Origin: Stomoxys calcitrans
Taxonomy: Eukaryota > Arthropoda > Insecta > Diptera > Muscidae
DNA length: 64,000 nucleotides
Assembly (NCBI RefSeq): GCF_963082655.1
Contig: NC_081554.1
Span: forward strand, 54,994,498 to 55,058,497
Direction of reading: 5' to 3'
The notes below the pieces were generated by a model. The model ran no database searches, was not told where the DNA came from, and saw only the letters and a program-made list of their open reading frames with translations. A program made the translations under genes and the position numbers. This document shows, one piece after another, positions 24,387 through 35,763 of the stretch (the first letter of the stretch is position 1; each line of letters begins with the position of its first letter).

Positions 24387-26804
24387 ATCTATTATATAAA
24401 AATTAAATTGTTGCGCTTTGTTTGTCTGCTCCGTATAGACTCAAAAACGGCTAAACCGATTTTTATGAAATTTTCACAGATGGAGGCGGACTCTCGGGTG
24501 CACCGATTTAAGCGCAATTTTGTATGCCACCTTAAAATACCCCAAAAATACGAAATTGGTATAAAACTTTGGACTCAAAGAAACTGGGGGACGCCCCATG
24601 CCAAATCCCACCCGAACGGACATTTTTACCGACTGGGTATCAAATGAAAGATATTTAAGGGTAGAAACCGAACTTGGCATAAAAAAGGGTCCCCTAAATG
24701 TCGGGGGGTCCGCCACCCCTAAAACACCACACAACAGAACACTTTTACCACTTTGGGCAATATGGGTACCAGGTGAAAGGTATTTAAAAGTAAAGAGTGC
24801 ACATCTGACATAAAAATGTATTCCTTGATGTCTGAGGAATACAATATATCCTGCTAGGCCCAAAACCCCTAGCAGGATATATTATCCGATTGGGACAATA
24901 TGTTACTCAAATGAAAGGTATTTGGGAGTAAAATACGAATATGGTAATACACATTGGTTCCAAATACTTATGAGGCCGCCCCAGGACCAAAACAGCCCAA
25001 AATCAAAAGTGAATCGATCGGAATAAAATGGGACTCAAATGAAAGGTATTTGAGAGTAGAGAGTATGAATATGATATATAAAATTGGGTCCAAGTACAAA
25101 GTGAGCCGTCCCAAGCCCGAAGGCACTATCAAAAATCAAAGTGGACCGATCGAGACAGTATGAGACTCAAATGAAAGGTTTTCGGGAGTAGAATACCAAT
25201 ATGGTGTTAAAAAATGGATCCAAGTACCAAGGGCGTCGCCCCAAGAGTACCGCTCAAAATAAAAAGTGGACCGATCGGGACAATATGTGTCTCAAATGAA
25301 AGGTATCCGAGAGTAGAATACGGATATCATGTCATGATATGTTCGGGAAATAAGTTCAGTAAGGGGGTGCCTCAGGGTTTACCCACAAACACTTGGCCCC
25401 AAATCTGTATCCTTTTTTCTCCTCTCAAATGTTTTTCATTTGAATCCCAAATTGTCATGATGGGCCAAATAACCTGTTTGAGGTGATTTAAGGAGGTTAA
25501 GCGCCACCTACATACCATATTCATTTTCCTAATCTACTGCCAAAATTGCTTTCATTTGAGTCCCATATTGTCATTGTCGGCTAATACGTCCATTTGGATA
25601 GTTTTTGGGGATGGGAAACCCATACATTACATGTTCTTAATTATTTTTAACTTATTCGTAATGTACTCCCGAAAACCTTTCATTTGAATCCCATATTGAC
25701 ATAAACGTCCAATATGCCTGTTTGGGGAGTTTTGGGGTTGGGGCGGCCCGCTGGGACTTAGACTCAAATTTTAATAACATATTCGTATTCTACTCTAAAA
25801 TACCTCTAATTTGGTACCCACCTCTACTTTGGTACCCACCTCTACTTTGGTACCCATATTGTTCCGATCGGTCCACTTTTGATTTTGGGTGTTGTTTTTG
25901 GGGTAAGGGGGTGGGTGCACCCGCCTTCCGATATCAAAAAATTATTAAATCTATGTTTCCTTTCAGACCTATTTCAGACGAAAAACAACACCCAAAATCA
26001 AAAGTGGACCGATCGGAACAAAATTTGAAATTTTTGAGAAAATCGGTTCTGCCGTTTTTGAGGCTGTATATAGTACATATGCCCATTTGGGGGGTTTTGG
26101 GGGGTGGCGTGACCCCTTAAACTTTGATTTGATTTTGTATGCCAGATTCGTAATCTTCTCCCGAATATCTTTCATTTGAGCCCCATATTGATATGAACGT
26201 TCAATTTGCCTGCTAGGAAGAATTTTGGGATTAGGGTTACTTCTTGAGTATTGGGGCCCAATTTTTAATACCATATTCGCATTCTACTCTTCAATACCTT
26301 TCATTTGATGCCCATATTCACCTTATCGGTTCACTTTTGATTTTGGGTGGTGTTTTTGGGTAACGGGGGAGGGTCCGCCCCCTTCCGATATCAACAAATT
26401 ATAAAGTTTATTCTTCTTTCCTGACCATATGCGCAACCTACTCACGAATACCTTTCATTGGAGACCCATATTGTCATGCTCGTCCATTAAACGCATTTAA
26501 GGGTGGTTTTGGGGTTAGGGCGGACCCCCAGTTACTTGGACCCAATTTTTAATACCATATTCGTATTCTATTCTTCAATACCATTCATTTGAGTCTCATA
26601 TTGTTCTGATCGGTACACTTTTATTTTTGGGTAATACTTTTGGGGTAAAGGGGAGGGTCCTTCCGATATCAAAAAATTATATAGCATATGTTTCCTTCCA
26701 CACCAACCTACACAATCTGTGAAAATTTCAAGGTAATCGAATTAGCCGTTTTTGAGTCTTAACGGCACAAACAAACATAAATTCATTTTTATATACAAGA
26801 TAGA
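24387..26804. mobile_element. Foldback-like element with inverted minisatellite arms
   Basis: The left end (ATCTATTATATAAAAATTAA, then TTTGTTTGTCTGCTCC, then GACTCAAAAACGGCTAAACC and GAAATTTTCACAG) is repeated in reverse at the right end (CTGTGAAAATTTCAAGG, TAGCCGTTTTTGAGTC, AACAAACATAAATTC, TTTTTATATACAAGATAGAT). The left half carries ~105-bp tandem units with CAAATGAAAGGTATTTGGGA. The right half carries their reverse complements (AATACCTTTCATTTGA) from about 25.43 kb on. The whole is a 2.4-kb imperfect palindrome without coding capacity, like Foldback elements, whose long inverted repeats contain tandem subrepeats. An 18-bp triplication (CTCTACTTTGGTACCCAC) lies near 25810-25855. Superfamily not assigned. 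Confidence 0.6.
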
Positions 26805-29010
26805 TTTTAATTTTATTTTACCATTCACAATAGAGGATTTCTGCGGGTGGCCACACTTAGTTGTGGCAATCCTGACAACAAATTTTCTACGTAAGCCTGC
26901 ACTGATAATTTATCCAGAACTTTGTTGTCCTGAATAGATGTCACTTTCGTACAAATTTCATTGCCTCTCACTATAACCATAGTACTAAAATAAAACAACT
27001 ATTATCTATGCTATTTATAAACGAAATAAAGAATGAACAGAAAAACATTACTAACATTACTTTGCTAACTTATTTTTAGGTTTTTTTTTTGCTCCATTCT
27101 CTGCAAAAATATGAAAGTGTCACAAACTTAATAAAACGGCCACCTATATTTTCCCTATATGGGTAGCTAAATGGCAACAATAACAAAAATAAAGTAACAC
27201 AAAAATCTATGAAAAATGCGTAAACAAACGCAACATCTACGTCAGCATCTACGTTGTCTACGATGTCGCAGCGAATATAAAGCGTTGACGTTGCGGGTTT
27301 TTTATAATGGTACTGCCATCGTTGTTGCTGCTGAGCCATTAAGACTGCTGATGGTGCTGCTTTCCGTTTGTTTTGTTTATAAAAATTAAAAAAAAAGCAT
27401 TTTGTTTTCGTTTTAACACATAAACAAATAACAACTCAAAGAGAAATTGCGAAAAACATGACCACAACGCCAACCAACAGCAACAACAACAATGAAAGTA
27501 CAATAAAGTGAAGCTTTAAGAGGCACAGTGGGACAAAAGAGATAAAAATTGATGAATAAAATAAATCCATAATATTTTTTCAAAAGACAAGATTTCCATA
27601 AAATATTGTTAGAAGACGAAATTTTCATAAAAATTTTACCCAAAGACAAAACATCCATGAATTTTTGTCAAAAGAAAATAGATGCATAAAATTTTCCTAA
27701 AACCAAAAAAACCAGAAAGTCTTTACTAAAGTCCAAATTTGACTAAAATCTTTTTAAAAAAAAAAATTTTAGGAAATTTTTTTTCTAAAAAATTTTCATA
27801 ATTTTTTTTTTAAAAATTTTTTCTAAGAAATTTTAATAAAATTTTTTTTTAAAACAAATTTTCTCTAAAATTTACATTAAATACAAAATTTTTATAAAAT
27901 TTTTCTTAGAGATAAAATTTTCATTAAGGATAAAATTTCCCTAAAAAATTTCTCTAAATACAAAAGTTGCCCTAAATTTTCTCCCAACACCCAATGTGCT
28001 TACTTTGAGTTATAAAAGAAAAACTTTAAAGTCTACGCATTGCATGTTTATTTGTCCAAGAAAACAAAAAAATCCAAAGAGAGACAGCTGAACTGGCGGA
28101 TATTCCGACGACACAACAGTATGGGGACGGTCAAATTCATTGGTCAGAGACCAAAGCCACTCACTCATCCAACCATGGAGTCATCCAAGCAGAATCAGTC
28201 ATCAGCAACTTTGTTTTGTTTTGCAATAATGTAACGTTTTGTTTATTTTTTTTTTGTTTTTCTTCGGCTTATGCTTTTTCTTCTTCTTGTTTTGCAGTGG
28301 TCATGGTTTAATTACCATTTACTGCCAAGAGTTTTGAGGGGGAGAAGACGAGAAAATCATCGCCGTCTTTGGCTAATATGATTGTGAAGACTTTTATTTA
28401 GGTTACAAGCAAAAGTGCTGATGAAGAAAGTGGTTTCAGTTTGTTTTTCAAAATCTATTTTTAAACAGCCTACAAATGGATAAAAAAACAAAATAAATAA
28501 ACGTTGCTATTATAGAATTGCCTTTTTAGCAATAAATATGATTGGAACTATCAAAAGCAGTGTTTCCCAAATGGTGAGACAATGGGAAATGGCCCAAGAA
28601 AAGAGGGGTTTTTCGAAAAAGTGTACATTTGCTAATATGAAAACCTAGGCGTTTATAGGCAACCTGAGGACCGGAGAAGACAGGAACTACAGCTTTATAA
28701 AAATTGTATCATGAGTAATTCCAAAAGGGAGGGCTCTGTCAAGTAAATCGAGGAGCTCACTAATATAAAGGATACTTCAAGACAACGGAGGCTAATGACT
28801 AAGGAATTTCCATTCACGGAAAATAACAGAAGACAGATGGGGAATTGACCGAACCCCCTTAAGACACTCTACTGTATTTGCTTGAGACACATGTTGCAGG
28901 CTGTGGGCCCAATTTGGTAATCATGTAGGACTATGATGTGGCGAGAAGACTCATTATAGTGTCCGCTGGGCTTTGCAATCTTACGGACCTTACTAGGCAC
29001 CTGGACCGTA
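26805..29010. other. AT-rich stretch without recognised genes
   Basis: Contains degenerate poly-A/poly-T rich sequence at 27.66-27.99 kb made of variations on AAATTTTCATAAAA. Frames at 27.1, 27.4 and 28.0 kb lack protein character. The 28.7-29.0 kb part may be decayed non-LTR sequence preceding the endonuclease fragment, but I cannot show this. Confidence 0.4.
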
Positions 29011-29011
29011 A

Positions 29012-29240
29012 TATTCCATTAAGGAACAGGAGCAAACTTCTCACATATCAATGAGCGTTGTCCATGGCCAATTCTAGCTCAATGAAAGGGGGGCCTCATC
29101 TCTTTGGGGAGACATCTCTTTTGGGAGAAGTTTTCACATGGTTTAGTACCTCCCAAATGTTGCCAGTATTAGGTGGGGATAACCACCGCTATAGATTTTT
29201 TCTGATGATCTCGCCTCGGATACGAACCCAGGCGTTCAGG
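29012..29240 (-). mobile_element. tRNA-derived SINE, head-truncated copy
   Basis: Shares with the 44.4-kb copy the tail blocks CATTAAGGAACAGG and TTCTCACATATCAATGAG, then AGAAGTTTTCACATGG, GATAACCACCGCT, and the reverse B box in GATACGAACCCAGGCG. The tRNA-like head beyond the B box is missing. It sits just before the endonuclease fragment. Confidence 0.7.
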
Positions 29241-29253
29241 AGAGCAGATCAAG

Positions 29254-29493
29254 GACGAGCAGATCAAAGATATTTTCTACGAGCGCCTAGAGAGAGAGAA
29301 TATGACCGCTATCCCGCCCATGATATTAAAATCGTTCTGGGAGATTTTAATGCGAAGATAGGGAAGGAAGACATCTTTGGTCCAAAAGTCGGAAAATTTA
29401 GCCTCCACCAGAAAACGTCCGACAATGGGTTGAGGCTAATAGATTACGCCGCGGCAAAAAACATGGTAGTTAGCAATACCAGATTTTAGCATA
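29254..29493 (+). pseudogene. Endonuclease fragment of a non-LTR retrotransposon
   Basis: Translation gives DEQIKDIFYERLERE, then after a frameshift at about 29300 (in a GAGAGAGAG run) YDRYPAHDIKIVLGDFNAK, a Gly-Lys-Glu segment, a segment with SLHQKTSDNGLRLIDYAA, and MVVSNTRF before a TAG. The GDFN motif with the following NGLRLID is characteristic of the apurinic-type endonuclease of RTE/Jockey-like non-LTR elements, which nicks target DNA for reverse transcription. Only this part survives. The ORF is cut at 29493 by insertion of a mini-me-like element. Clade (RTE-like) is from memory of similar sequences. Confidence 0.7.
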
Positions 29494-30684
29494 ACAAGTA
29501 AGAGCGATCTAAGTTCGGCCGGGTTGAATCTTATATACCCGGCACCATGAAAATTCTAGAAGTCATTGTGTAATATTTCAGTTCATTCGGATAAGAATTG
29601 CGCCTTGTAGGGGCTCAAGAAGCAAAAGTTGGGAGATCGGTTTATTAAAAGCTGTATCAAGCTATTGATCGATTCACACCATATTAGATACGTATGTTAA
29701 AGGTCATGAGAGAAGCCGTTGTACAAAATTTCTCCCAAATCGGAAGAAAATTGCACCCTCAAGAGGCTCCAGAAGTCAAGACCCCATATCGGTTTATATG
29801 GCAGCTATATTGGGTTATGTACCGATTTGCGTCATACTTGGCACAAATATTGGAAATCATAACAAAACACCTCATGCAAAATTTCAGCTTAATCGGATGA
29901 GAATTGCGCGCTCTATGGGCTCCAGAAGTCAAGATCCAAGATCGGTTTATATGACAGCTATATCAGATTATGAACCAATTTGTATCATTTTTAATACAGT
30001 TGTTGGAAGACATAATAAAACACGTGGTGCAAAATTTCAGCCAAATCGGATAGGAATTGCTTCCTGTAGAGGCTCAAGAAGTCAAGACCCCAGATCGGTT
30101 AACATGGCAGCTATATCTGGTTATGGACCAATTTGAACTATTCTTAACACAGTTGTTGGAAGACATAATAAAACATCTCATGCGAAATTTCAGCTTAATC
30201 GGATAATAATTGCGCCCTCTAGAGGCTCAAGAAGTCAAGACCCCAGATAGGTTTATATGTCAGCTATATCAGGTTATGGACCGATTTCAACCATACTCAG
30301 CACAGTTGTTGGAAGTCATAACAAAACACCGCATGCAAAATTTCAGCCAAATCGGATAAGAATTGTGACCTCTAGCGGCTCAAGAAGTCAAGACCCAAGA
30401 TCGTTTTATATGGCAGCTATATCAAAACATGGACCGAGTTGGCCCATTTACAGTCCCAACTGACCTACACCAATAAGAAGTATTTGGGCAAAATTTCAAG
30501 CGGCTAGCTTTACTCCTTCGAAAGTTAGCGTGCTTTCGACAGACAGACGGACGGACATGGCTAGTTCAACTTCAAGAATCAGGAATATATATACTTTATG
30601 GGGTCTTAGACGAATATTTCGAGGAGTTACAAACAGAATGACGAAATTAGTATACCCCCATCCTATGGTGGAGGGTATAAAAAT
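29494..30684. mobile_element. Complete mini-me/DINE-like element inserted in the endonuclease fragment
   Basis: The left end is ACAAGTAAGAGCGATCTAAG followed by a TTCGGCCGGGTTGAA hairpin and ATATACCCGGCACCATG. The interior has ~6 units with GAGGCTCAAGAAGTCAAGAC and ATATGGCAGCTATATC. The right end has reverse GTCY (ACAGACAGACGGACGGAC) near 30537-30555, ATATATATACTTTATGGGGT and CCTATGGTGGAGGGTATAAA. The clean junction inside a coding motif of another element fixes its left boundary to within a few bases. Confidence 0.7.
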
Positions 30685-31001
30685 CAAACCGATGGCTTTG
30701 GTGCAGACACATCCTCCTTACAAGCCGCAATTTTTCTGCGATTTTTTGCATTGGTGTTCTGTTTCAATTTTTAACAACTGTGACAAGTACGGTCCAAATC
30801 GATCAATAACCAGATATAGCTCCCATATAACCGATCTATCGATTATCCTTGTTCAGTTCCTAGAAGCTTTAATTTTGCTGGTTTGACACAAATTTGGTAA
30901 GTAGAATAAAATAATGCCATTCAACTTAATTTAGTTTGCGTAAATTTTTATCAGAATCCATGGTAATGGGTTCCAAAATTCGGCCCGGCTATGTAGGAAC
31001 T
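30685..31001. repeat. mini-me-like 3' fragment
   Basis: Carries AACCAGATATAGCTCCCATA, TTCCTAGAAGCTTTAATTTT, GGTTTGACACAAATTTGG and finally AATTCGGCCCGGCT. This is the same end as in the element at 55.6-56.6 kb. It lacks a core. Confidence 0.6.
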
Positions 31002-31285
31002 CCATCTGACTGCTAGTGCGGGACACACACACACAGAAGGTGTTCTATAGTCTCTTATTTTTCGATGTCCTCACAGCTTCTGCAAAAGTCGTTGCTGGCA
31101 ACCTTCGGTCTGTCAGCATGTTTTCCGATTAGACAGTGACCTGTCATGACGGACACAATGACTGAGACGGCGTCTGTTCTAGCCAATGACAGCAAAGCAG
31201 TAGACCTCTTCAAGACTAGATTAGGCCACATAGTTTTGGAATGCTCACAGCCCCCTCTTTGTGGCCATCTATCACTCGTTGTCCT
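31002..31285 (-). pseudogene. Fragment of the C-terminal region of a non-LTR element
   Basis: Nearly identical over ~280 bp to 41077-41355 (GACTGCTAGTGCGGGACACA; CAAAAGTCGTTGCTGGCAAC; AACCTTCGGTCTGTCAGCAT). It encodes, in pieces on the minus strand, the TGHCLIGKHADRPK / CxxC / HLCVCP zinc-knuckle region that follows RNase H in such elements. Confidence 0.65.
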
Positions 31286-32446
31286 TCGCTTTTACTTGTG
31301 TTTTTTTTTTTTTGCATAAAACTCTCCCTAAAGCAATCGCCACAGATGAAATATTCGCAGATTTAATAATTTAATATTTCCAAGGTTTGTTACCTTTAAT
31401 CTTTTTTTTTTTAGTGTGTGTAATATGTTGCGAAGAAAAGAAAGTTGAAACATTTTATAATATTTTAATCTTTTTTATAAAAATGTAATTTATTTAAATA
31501 ATCAACAACAGCAAACAAAGAAATGTAGGAAGAAAAAAAAAAACCAAAAACAACAATAAAGTGAAAACGACGCATCGTCGTAGACCGATGGCGACTAAGA
31601 GCAAATAAAATAAAATATTATAGCAAAACTGAAGGTGAAACAAAACAAAAATAAAAGCAAATCGAAATAAACGTCTATTTACATACATTTTCCTTGGATA
31701 AATTCATATTTCCGTATTTTATTCCTACTCTCCAGTTCAGAGTGCTGTGCTGTGTGTTATGGAGGCTGCTGTCGATTGGCGCGCTGACGACAGCAAAGTT
31801 CGTTGTTTTTGTTTTTTTTTTTGTACGGTCACAAAATTCAATTCTGCACCTATGCGTATGCTCGGCAGTGTATTTGGTTTCGTATGCCACCAACACCAAC
31901 AACTAAAGTGGCCATAAAATTTACATGCGATTATTTAGTTAACGATACTAAGTTTTTTTTCTGTTTCTTCTTGTTCTAGAAAGCACAAAGTCCTTTATTG
32001 GGGCTTTCGTCTTGAAGGTAATTCAATACGATTTTCCATGTTTTGTTGTTGTTTTTTGCCCGCACAAGGTTTTAGTTTTTTTTTGTTTTTTGATTTGATA
32101 TCCGGGATATTAGCAAGACTAACGGAATACAAGTTTGTGGTTTCAAGGTAAATTTTAATATGTGTTGATATTTTAGTTTTTGCTTCTAATTAATTTGAGA
32201 TATTTTTAGCCACTGCAATAAAGACAAAAATATGCAAAGCTATGTGGGAGTTTTTGTAGAGTTATTCTCTTAAGTCGCCTAAAGTTGACATTAATCGCAT
32301 TCCCAAAATACTGACTGAATTTTCTACAAAAATAAATTGCGAAATAATTTTTGTAAGAAAATTAAAAAAACAAGTGAAAAAAAAATAAAAAAGATAAGAA
32401 ATAAAATTTCGAAAAAATTGTTAAAAATATAAAAAAGATAAGAAAT
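31286..32446. other. AT-rich stretch without recognised genes
   Basis: No convincing coding frame on either strand and no recognised repeats. It grades into the A/T microsatellite that hosts the Penelope-like insertion. Confidence 0.4.
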
Positions 32447-32509
32447 AAAATTTCGAAATGAAAATCTTTTAATAATACTTTTATTAAAAGATTTTCATTT
32501 CGAAATTTT
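32447..32509. repeat. Perfect 29-bp inverted repeat with 5-nt loop
   Basis: The arm at 32447-32475 (AAAATTTCGAAATGAAAATC then TTTTAATAA) is exactly complementary to 32481-32509 around the loop TACTT. It could form a cruciform or RNA hairpin. It is adjacent to the AT microsatellite. Confidence 0.85.
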
Positions 32510-32918
32510 GTTTCTATAAAAAATTAATGTTTAAAAAAAATTTATAAAAAAAAAATTATTTTTATAAAAAAAAAATATTTTTATAAAAAAAAATTTTTTA
32601 TAAAAAAAATTATTTTTATAAAAGAAAATTATTTTTATAAAAAAAATTATTTTTATAAAAGAAAATTATTTTTATAAAAAAAATTATTTTTATAAAAAAA
32701 AATTATTTTCATAAAAAAATAATTTTTATAAAAAAAAATTATTTTTATAATAAACAAAAAAAATTTTTTATAAAAAAAAATTATTTTTATAAAAAAAAAA
32801 ATATTTTTATAAAAAAAAATTTTTATAAAAAAAATTATTTTTATAAAAGAAAATTATTTTTATAAAAGAAAATTATTTTTATAAAAAAAAATTATTTTTA
32901 TAAAAGAAAATTATTTTT
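32510..32918. repeat. AT microsatellite (AAAATTATTTTTATAAAA)n, left part
   Basis: Degenerate tandem units of ~16-19 bp built on TTATTTTTATAAAAAA. Because TTTTTATAAAAA is self-complementary, each unit is a small palindrome. The Penelope-like cluster is inserted in this array, which resumes at 40021. Confidence 0.85.
32905..32918. repeat. Candidate target-site duplication, left copy
   Basis: AGAAAATTATTTTT immediately outside the left end of the Penelope-like cluster. The same 14 bases occur at 40019-40032 at the right end, overlapping the element end by two bases. The surrounding microsatellite repeats this motif, so chance cannot be excluded. Confidence 0.5.
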
Positions 32919-32993
32919 GTAATTTTGTTGTATTGTATCGGCTATAGGTCCATTAAAACACAAATATTTAAGGTTTTTTTCTTTTATTTTTCT

Positions 32994-33030
32994 CCAATAT
33001 TTCGGTAGACTCCGTCTACCATTTTCAAGG
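32994..33030 (-). ncRNA. Hammerhead-ribozyme-like motif, copy A
   Basis: Exact minus-strand copy of the motif described at 37027-37063, located between the end of ORF A and the outer boundary of the element. Confidence 0.5.
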
Positions 33031-33160
33031 CTAGTTGTATTTAAATAAAAAAACAGAAAAACACAAATTTTAGTAAAAACGAATCACACAATAAAAACAG
33101 AAAAACAATAATTTTTAAGAAACTTTAATTCCTATTACATTTAATGAGTTGTTACACGAA

Positions 33161-35683
33161 CTATTGTCTGTTGGCAACTAAATGTTCTCTTCTGCTGTGC
33201 TTGTTGACTGTGTGGCGGTATACCTTCGCGCAGCTTTCTATATCTTTCTTGAAATTCATTCTCTCGTCAGGCGGTAAGTCGATGATATGCAACATCTCGA
33301 GAGTGAATCTTCGTCTGTAATTGTTCTCTTGAGCTAAGATGTCCACATCGTTGAGGTTTGGCTTATGACCAGTCAATGCACAGTGGGCTGCTAGTGCAGT
33401 TTTCTGCTCGATTGGTCTATTATTGGCTTTTTGGTCAGATTTATGTGCAGATAACCTAGTTTTCAATTTCGTCATGGTAGTGCCAATATATGCCATCGGG
33501 CATATATTGGACTTGTCGCCGTTACATCTAATTTTATATACCACGTTTGATTTCTCCTCATTTTTAATTTTACATTTTGTCTTGCTGAATAATTCATTCA
33601 CAGTTTTGCCTGTTTTTAATGCGAGATGGTATTTGTCCTTGTCGTATAGATTTGATTTGCCAAATCTTTCGGAGAATCCTTGTATGTATGTTAGCGATTT
33701 ATAAATTTTTCCTTTTGTAGGCTGCTCTCCGTCTATGATTTTTCCAAGGCGTTCCTTGGCCTTGCCTAATAGTGAATTAATTGTCCAATTAGGGAAGTCG
33801 TTGGCTCTAAGAATTGCCTTTATTTTCCTCTCATTGTCAGGATGAAAGTCTGGATCACTAATGCTAAATACTCTTCTTATAAAATTCGTTGCTGTGTTTG
33901 TTATTACTCTCTTGTGGTGTTTAGAGTAAAAATTGATTAATCTTCCGGAAGCCGTCGATTTTTGATACCAATCTATTTTTAGCTGGTTGCCATGTCTATA
34001 AACTACCGAGTCCAAATAAGGTAGTTTGCCATCATATTCTTCTTCCTTCGTAAATTGGATGTAGTTGTTGAAGGAGTTCAGAGTCTTCAGCGTCTCTGCC
34101 ACGTCTGATTTCTTCAAAATCGCGAAAATGTCGTCTACATATTTTGTCAATATCTTAGGTTTTCTTATTTTGTCAAATGTGTTATTGAGAAGTTCCTCCA
34201 TTACGATGTCAGCAATAATGGGTGAAGCGGGTGATCCCATTGGCATTCCTCTAAGCTGTTCATACAACTTGTCATCGTATTTAAAATATATGCTGTCCTT
34301 AATGCAGAATGTTAGAATTTCCTTGAAAATTTCCCTTGGAATATTGGTATATTTTTCAATCTCGTCCCATTTATTCTCAATTGTCTGGAGTGCTAAATTT
34401 ATTGGAATACTTGGGAACAAGGACACCACGTCAAAAGATACTAAAACTTCGTCATTTTCTATGGTCATGTTCTTTATCTTAGCTTTAAAGTCCACTGCGT
34501 CTTTCACATTATATTTGGAATCCTTGGTGATATTTTTCAAAATATTCACTATGTACCTACATAGATGATAGGACGGCGCGTTTATTGATGAACATATTGG
34601 TCTCAACGGTGTACCTTCTTTATGGATCTTTGGGAGTCCATATATTCGAGGGGCCAATGCGGTCTTGCTGGTCAATTTATTCTTCTCCTGGATGCTGATA
34701 AGATTCAAGTTGTGAAGTTTATCCACCAATTTGTTGTTCCTTGTCTGTAGCCTAGATGTTGGGTCAATCTTTAAGCGCCTATACATACACATATCGTGTA
34801 TTATTGCCTTCATTTTTTGCTCGTAGTCATCTTTGTACAAAGCCACTGTCTTTCCTCCCTTGTCTGCCGTTAAAATTAATAAATCCTCATTCTCCTTTAA
34901 ATATTTTCTTGTTTGAGACACTGTGTCCACCACATATTTGTCTCTCATGCTCATCTTTGACTTTCGTAAGTGATCGTCTATCAATGTTGTAAGCTTGGTT
35001 CTTCCCATCTCCTGTTCCTCTCTATTCTCTATAGTTTGTACACACTCCTCTCCCTCTGCAATGACTTGCAAGAGTGGAAAGTTCTTGTTGGTGTGTGGGA
35101 GAGCGTGTTTCGGACCTAAAGAGAGAATCCATTGTACGTTCGTTGGTATCTCTCGCTCTGTTTTATTCACAAACCACACGTCGTTGCGTCTAATGTTGAG
35201 GGCCTTGTCTTGTCGTTGTGTGAGTGCCTGTAGTTTCTTTATGTGTGTTGTCTTGCTCTTGCTAACATTGCCCTTGTAGAGAGTAAGCTCACTGTCGAGG
35301 TATTGTAGGAAATCATCTTGAGTCAGTAGTTCTCCTAGCTTAGTCTTTGTATTCTCTACTTTCTCTTTAAAAGAGTGGATTTGCTTGTGTTTGTATTGTA
35401 TTAGAAGTTTTAATACTTTCGTGTGAAAGTTGTGAATGTACCTGTGTAATGTTTTCTCAATATTTGGCGGGATTTTCTTGGTTTTGTGTGTTTGGAAGAT
35501 GTTGCTAGTGTGTTTGGTTGCATTGATTATGAAGTTTGGTATGATGCCTGTTCTCTTACATTTTATTAAAAATGTTACAGATGTTTTGAGCTTGGCTATT
35601 TGTTTTTGGTGTTTCGAATATTGCTGGGCCGTTCTGTATGTGTGCTCATTGTACTTTTGTTTGATGTTTTTGTATATTGTCAT
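33161..35683 (-). CDS. Penelope-like reverse transcriptase / GIY-YIG endonuclease (copy A)
   Basis: 840 residues, intact. The protein copies its RNA into DNA at a nicked target. The N-terminal ~250 residues are Lys-rich and helical. TADKGGKTVALYKDDY at about residue 270 and RIYGLPKIHKEGTPLRP at about 350 are typical of this family. RT motif A is SFDVVSLFPSIP with Asp418. Motif B is GMPMGSPASP at about 479. Motif C is YVDD at 515-518, the catalytic Asp pair. The C-terminus has a GIY-YIG nuclease: VVYKIRC at about 714-720, AYIGTT at about 731-736, and LKTRLSAHK. Telomerase-like RT plus GIY-YIG is diagnostic of the endonuclease-bearing Penelope group. It differs from copy C at residue 465 (Ile here, Arg there). 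Both catalytic modules look complete, so this copy may be functional. The start is the first Met after the pseudo-LTR. Confidence 0.95.
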   Translation of the reverse strand: MTIYKNIKQKYNEHTYRTAQQYSKHQKQIAKLKTSVTFLIKCKRTGIIPNFIINATKHTSNIFQTHKTKKIPPNIEKTLHRYIHNFHTKVLKLLIQYKHKQIHSFKEKVENTKTKLGELLTQDDFLQYLDSELTLYKGNVSKSKTTHIKKLQALTQRQDKALNIRRNDVWFVNKTEREIPTNVQWILSLGPKHALPHTNKNFPLLQVIAEGEECVQTIENREEQEMGRTKLTTLIDDHLRKSKMSMRDKYVVDTVSQTRKYLKENEDLLILTADKGGKTVALYKDDYEQKMKAIIHDMCMYRRLKIDPTSRLQTRNNKLVDKLHNLNLISIQEKNKLTSKTALAPRIYGLPKIHKEGTPLRPICSSINAPSYHLCRYIVNILKNITKDSKYNVKDAVDFKAKIKNMTIENDEVLVSFDVVSLFPSIPINLALQTIENKWDEIEKYTNIPREIFKEILTFCIKDSIYFKYDDKLYEQLRGMPMGSPASPIIADIVMEELLNNTFDKIRKPKILTKYVDDIFAILKKSDVAETLKTLNSFNNYIQFTKEEEYDGKLPYLDSVVYRHGNQLKIDWYQKSTASGRLINFYSKHHKRVITNTATNFIRRVFSISDPDFHPDNERKIKAILRANDFPNWTINSLLGKAKERLGKIIDGEQPTKGKIYKSLTYIQGFSERFGKSNLYDKDKYHLALKTGKTVNELFSKTKCKIKNEEKSNVVYKIRCNGDKSNICPMAYIGTTMTKLKTRLSAHKSDQKANNRPIEQKTALAAHCALTGHKPNLNDVDILAQENNYRRRFTLEMLHIIDLPPDERMNFKKDIESCAKVYRHTVNKHSRREHLVANRQ

Positions 35684-35763
35684 CTTATTTGTTTTTATAT
35701 TACGGCGTGCCTCCCGTTGATGTATACTCTGTTAGGGTATTGTTGACCTGGTTTAAAATTCTT

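Larger units (their letters stand above)
32919..35763 (-). mobile_element. Full-length Penelope-like element monomer A
   Basis: One complete 2,845-bp monomer read on the minus strand. It has a short 5' leader, an 840-codon ORF (33161-35683), a 3' UTR and a terminal block containing the hammerhead-like motif. The next copy begins at 35764 with exactly the sequence that starts at 32919, so the offset of 2,845 bp between homologous positions is constant. Tandem arrangement with an upstream partner is what generates the pseudo-LTRs of Penelope-like elements. Almost no substitutions separate it from monomer C, so insertion is recent. Confidence 0.9.

Noticed and set aside
24474..26274. Open frames of 100-132 codons in the foldback element
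   Set aside because: They are periodic translations of tandem units present on both strands.
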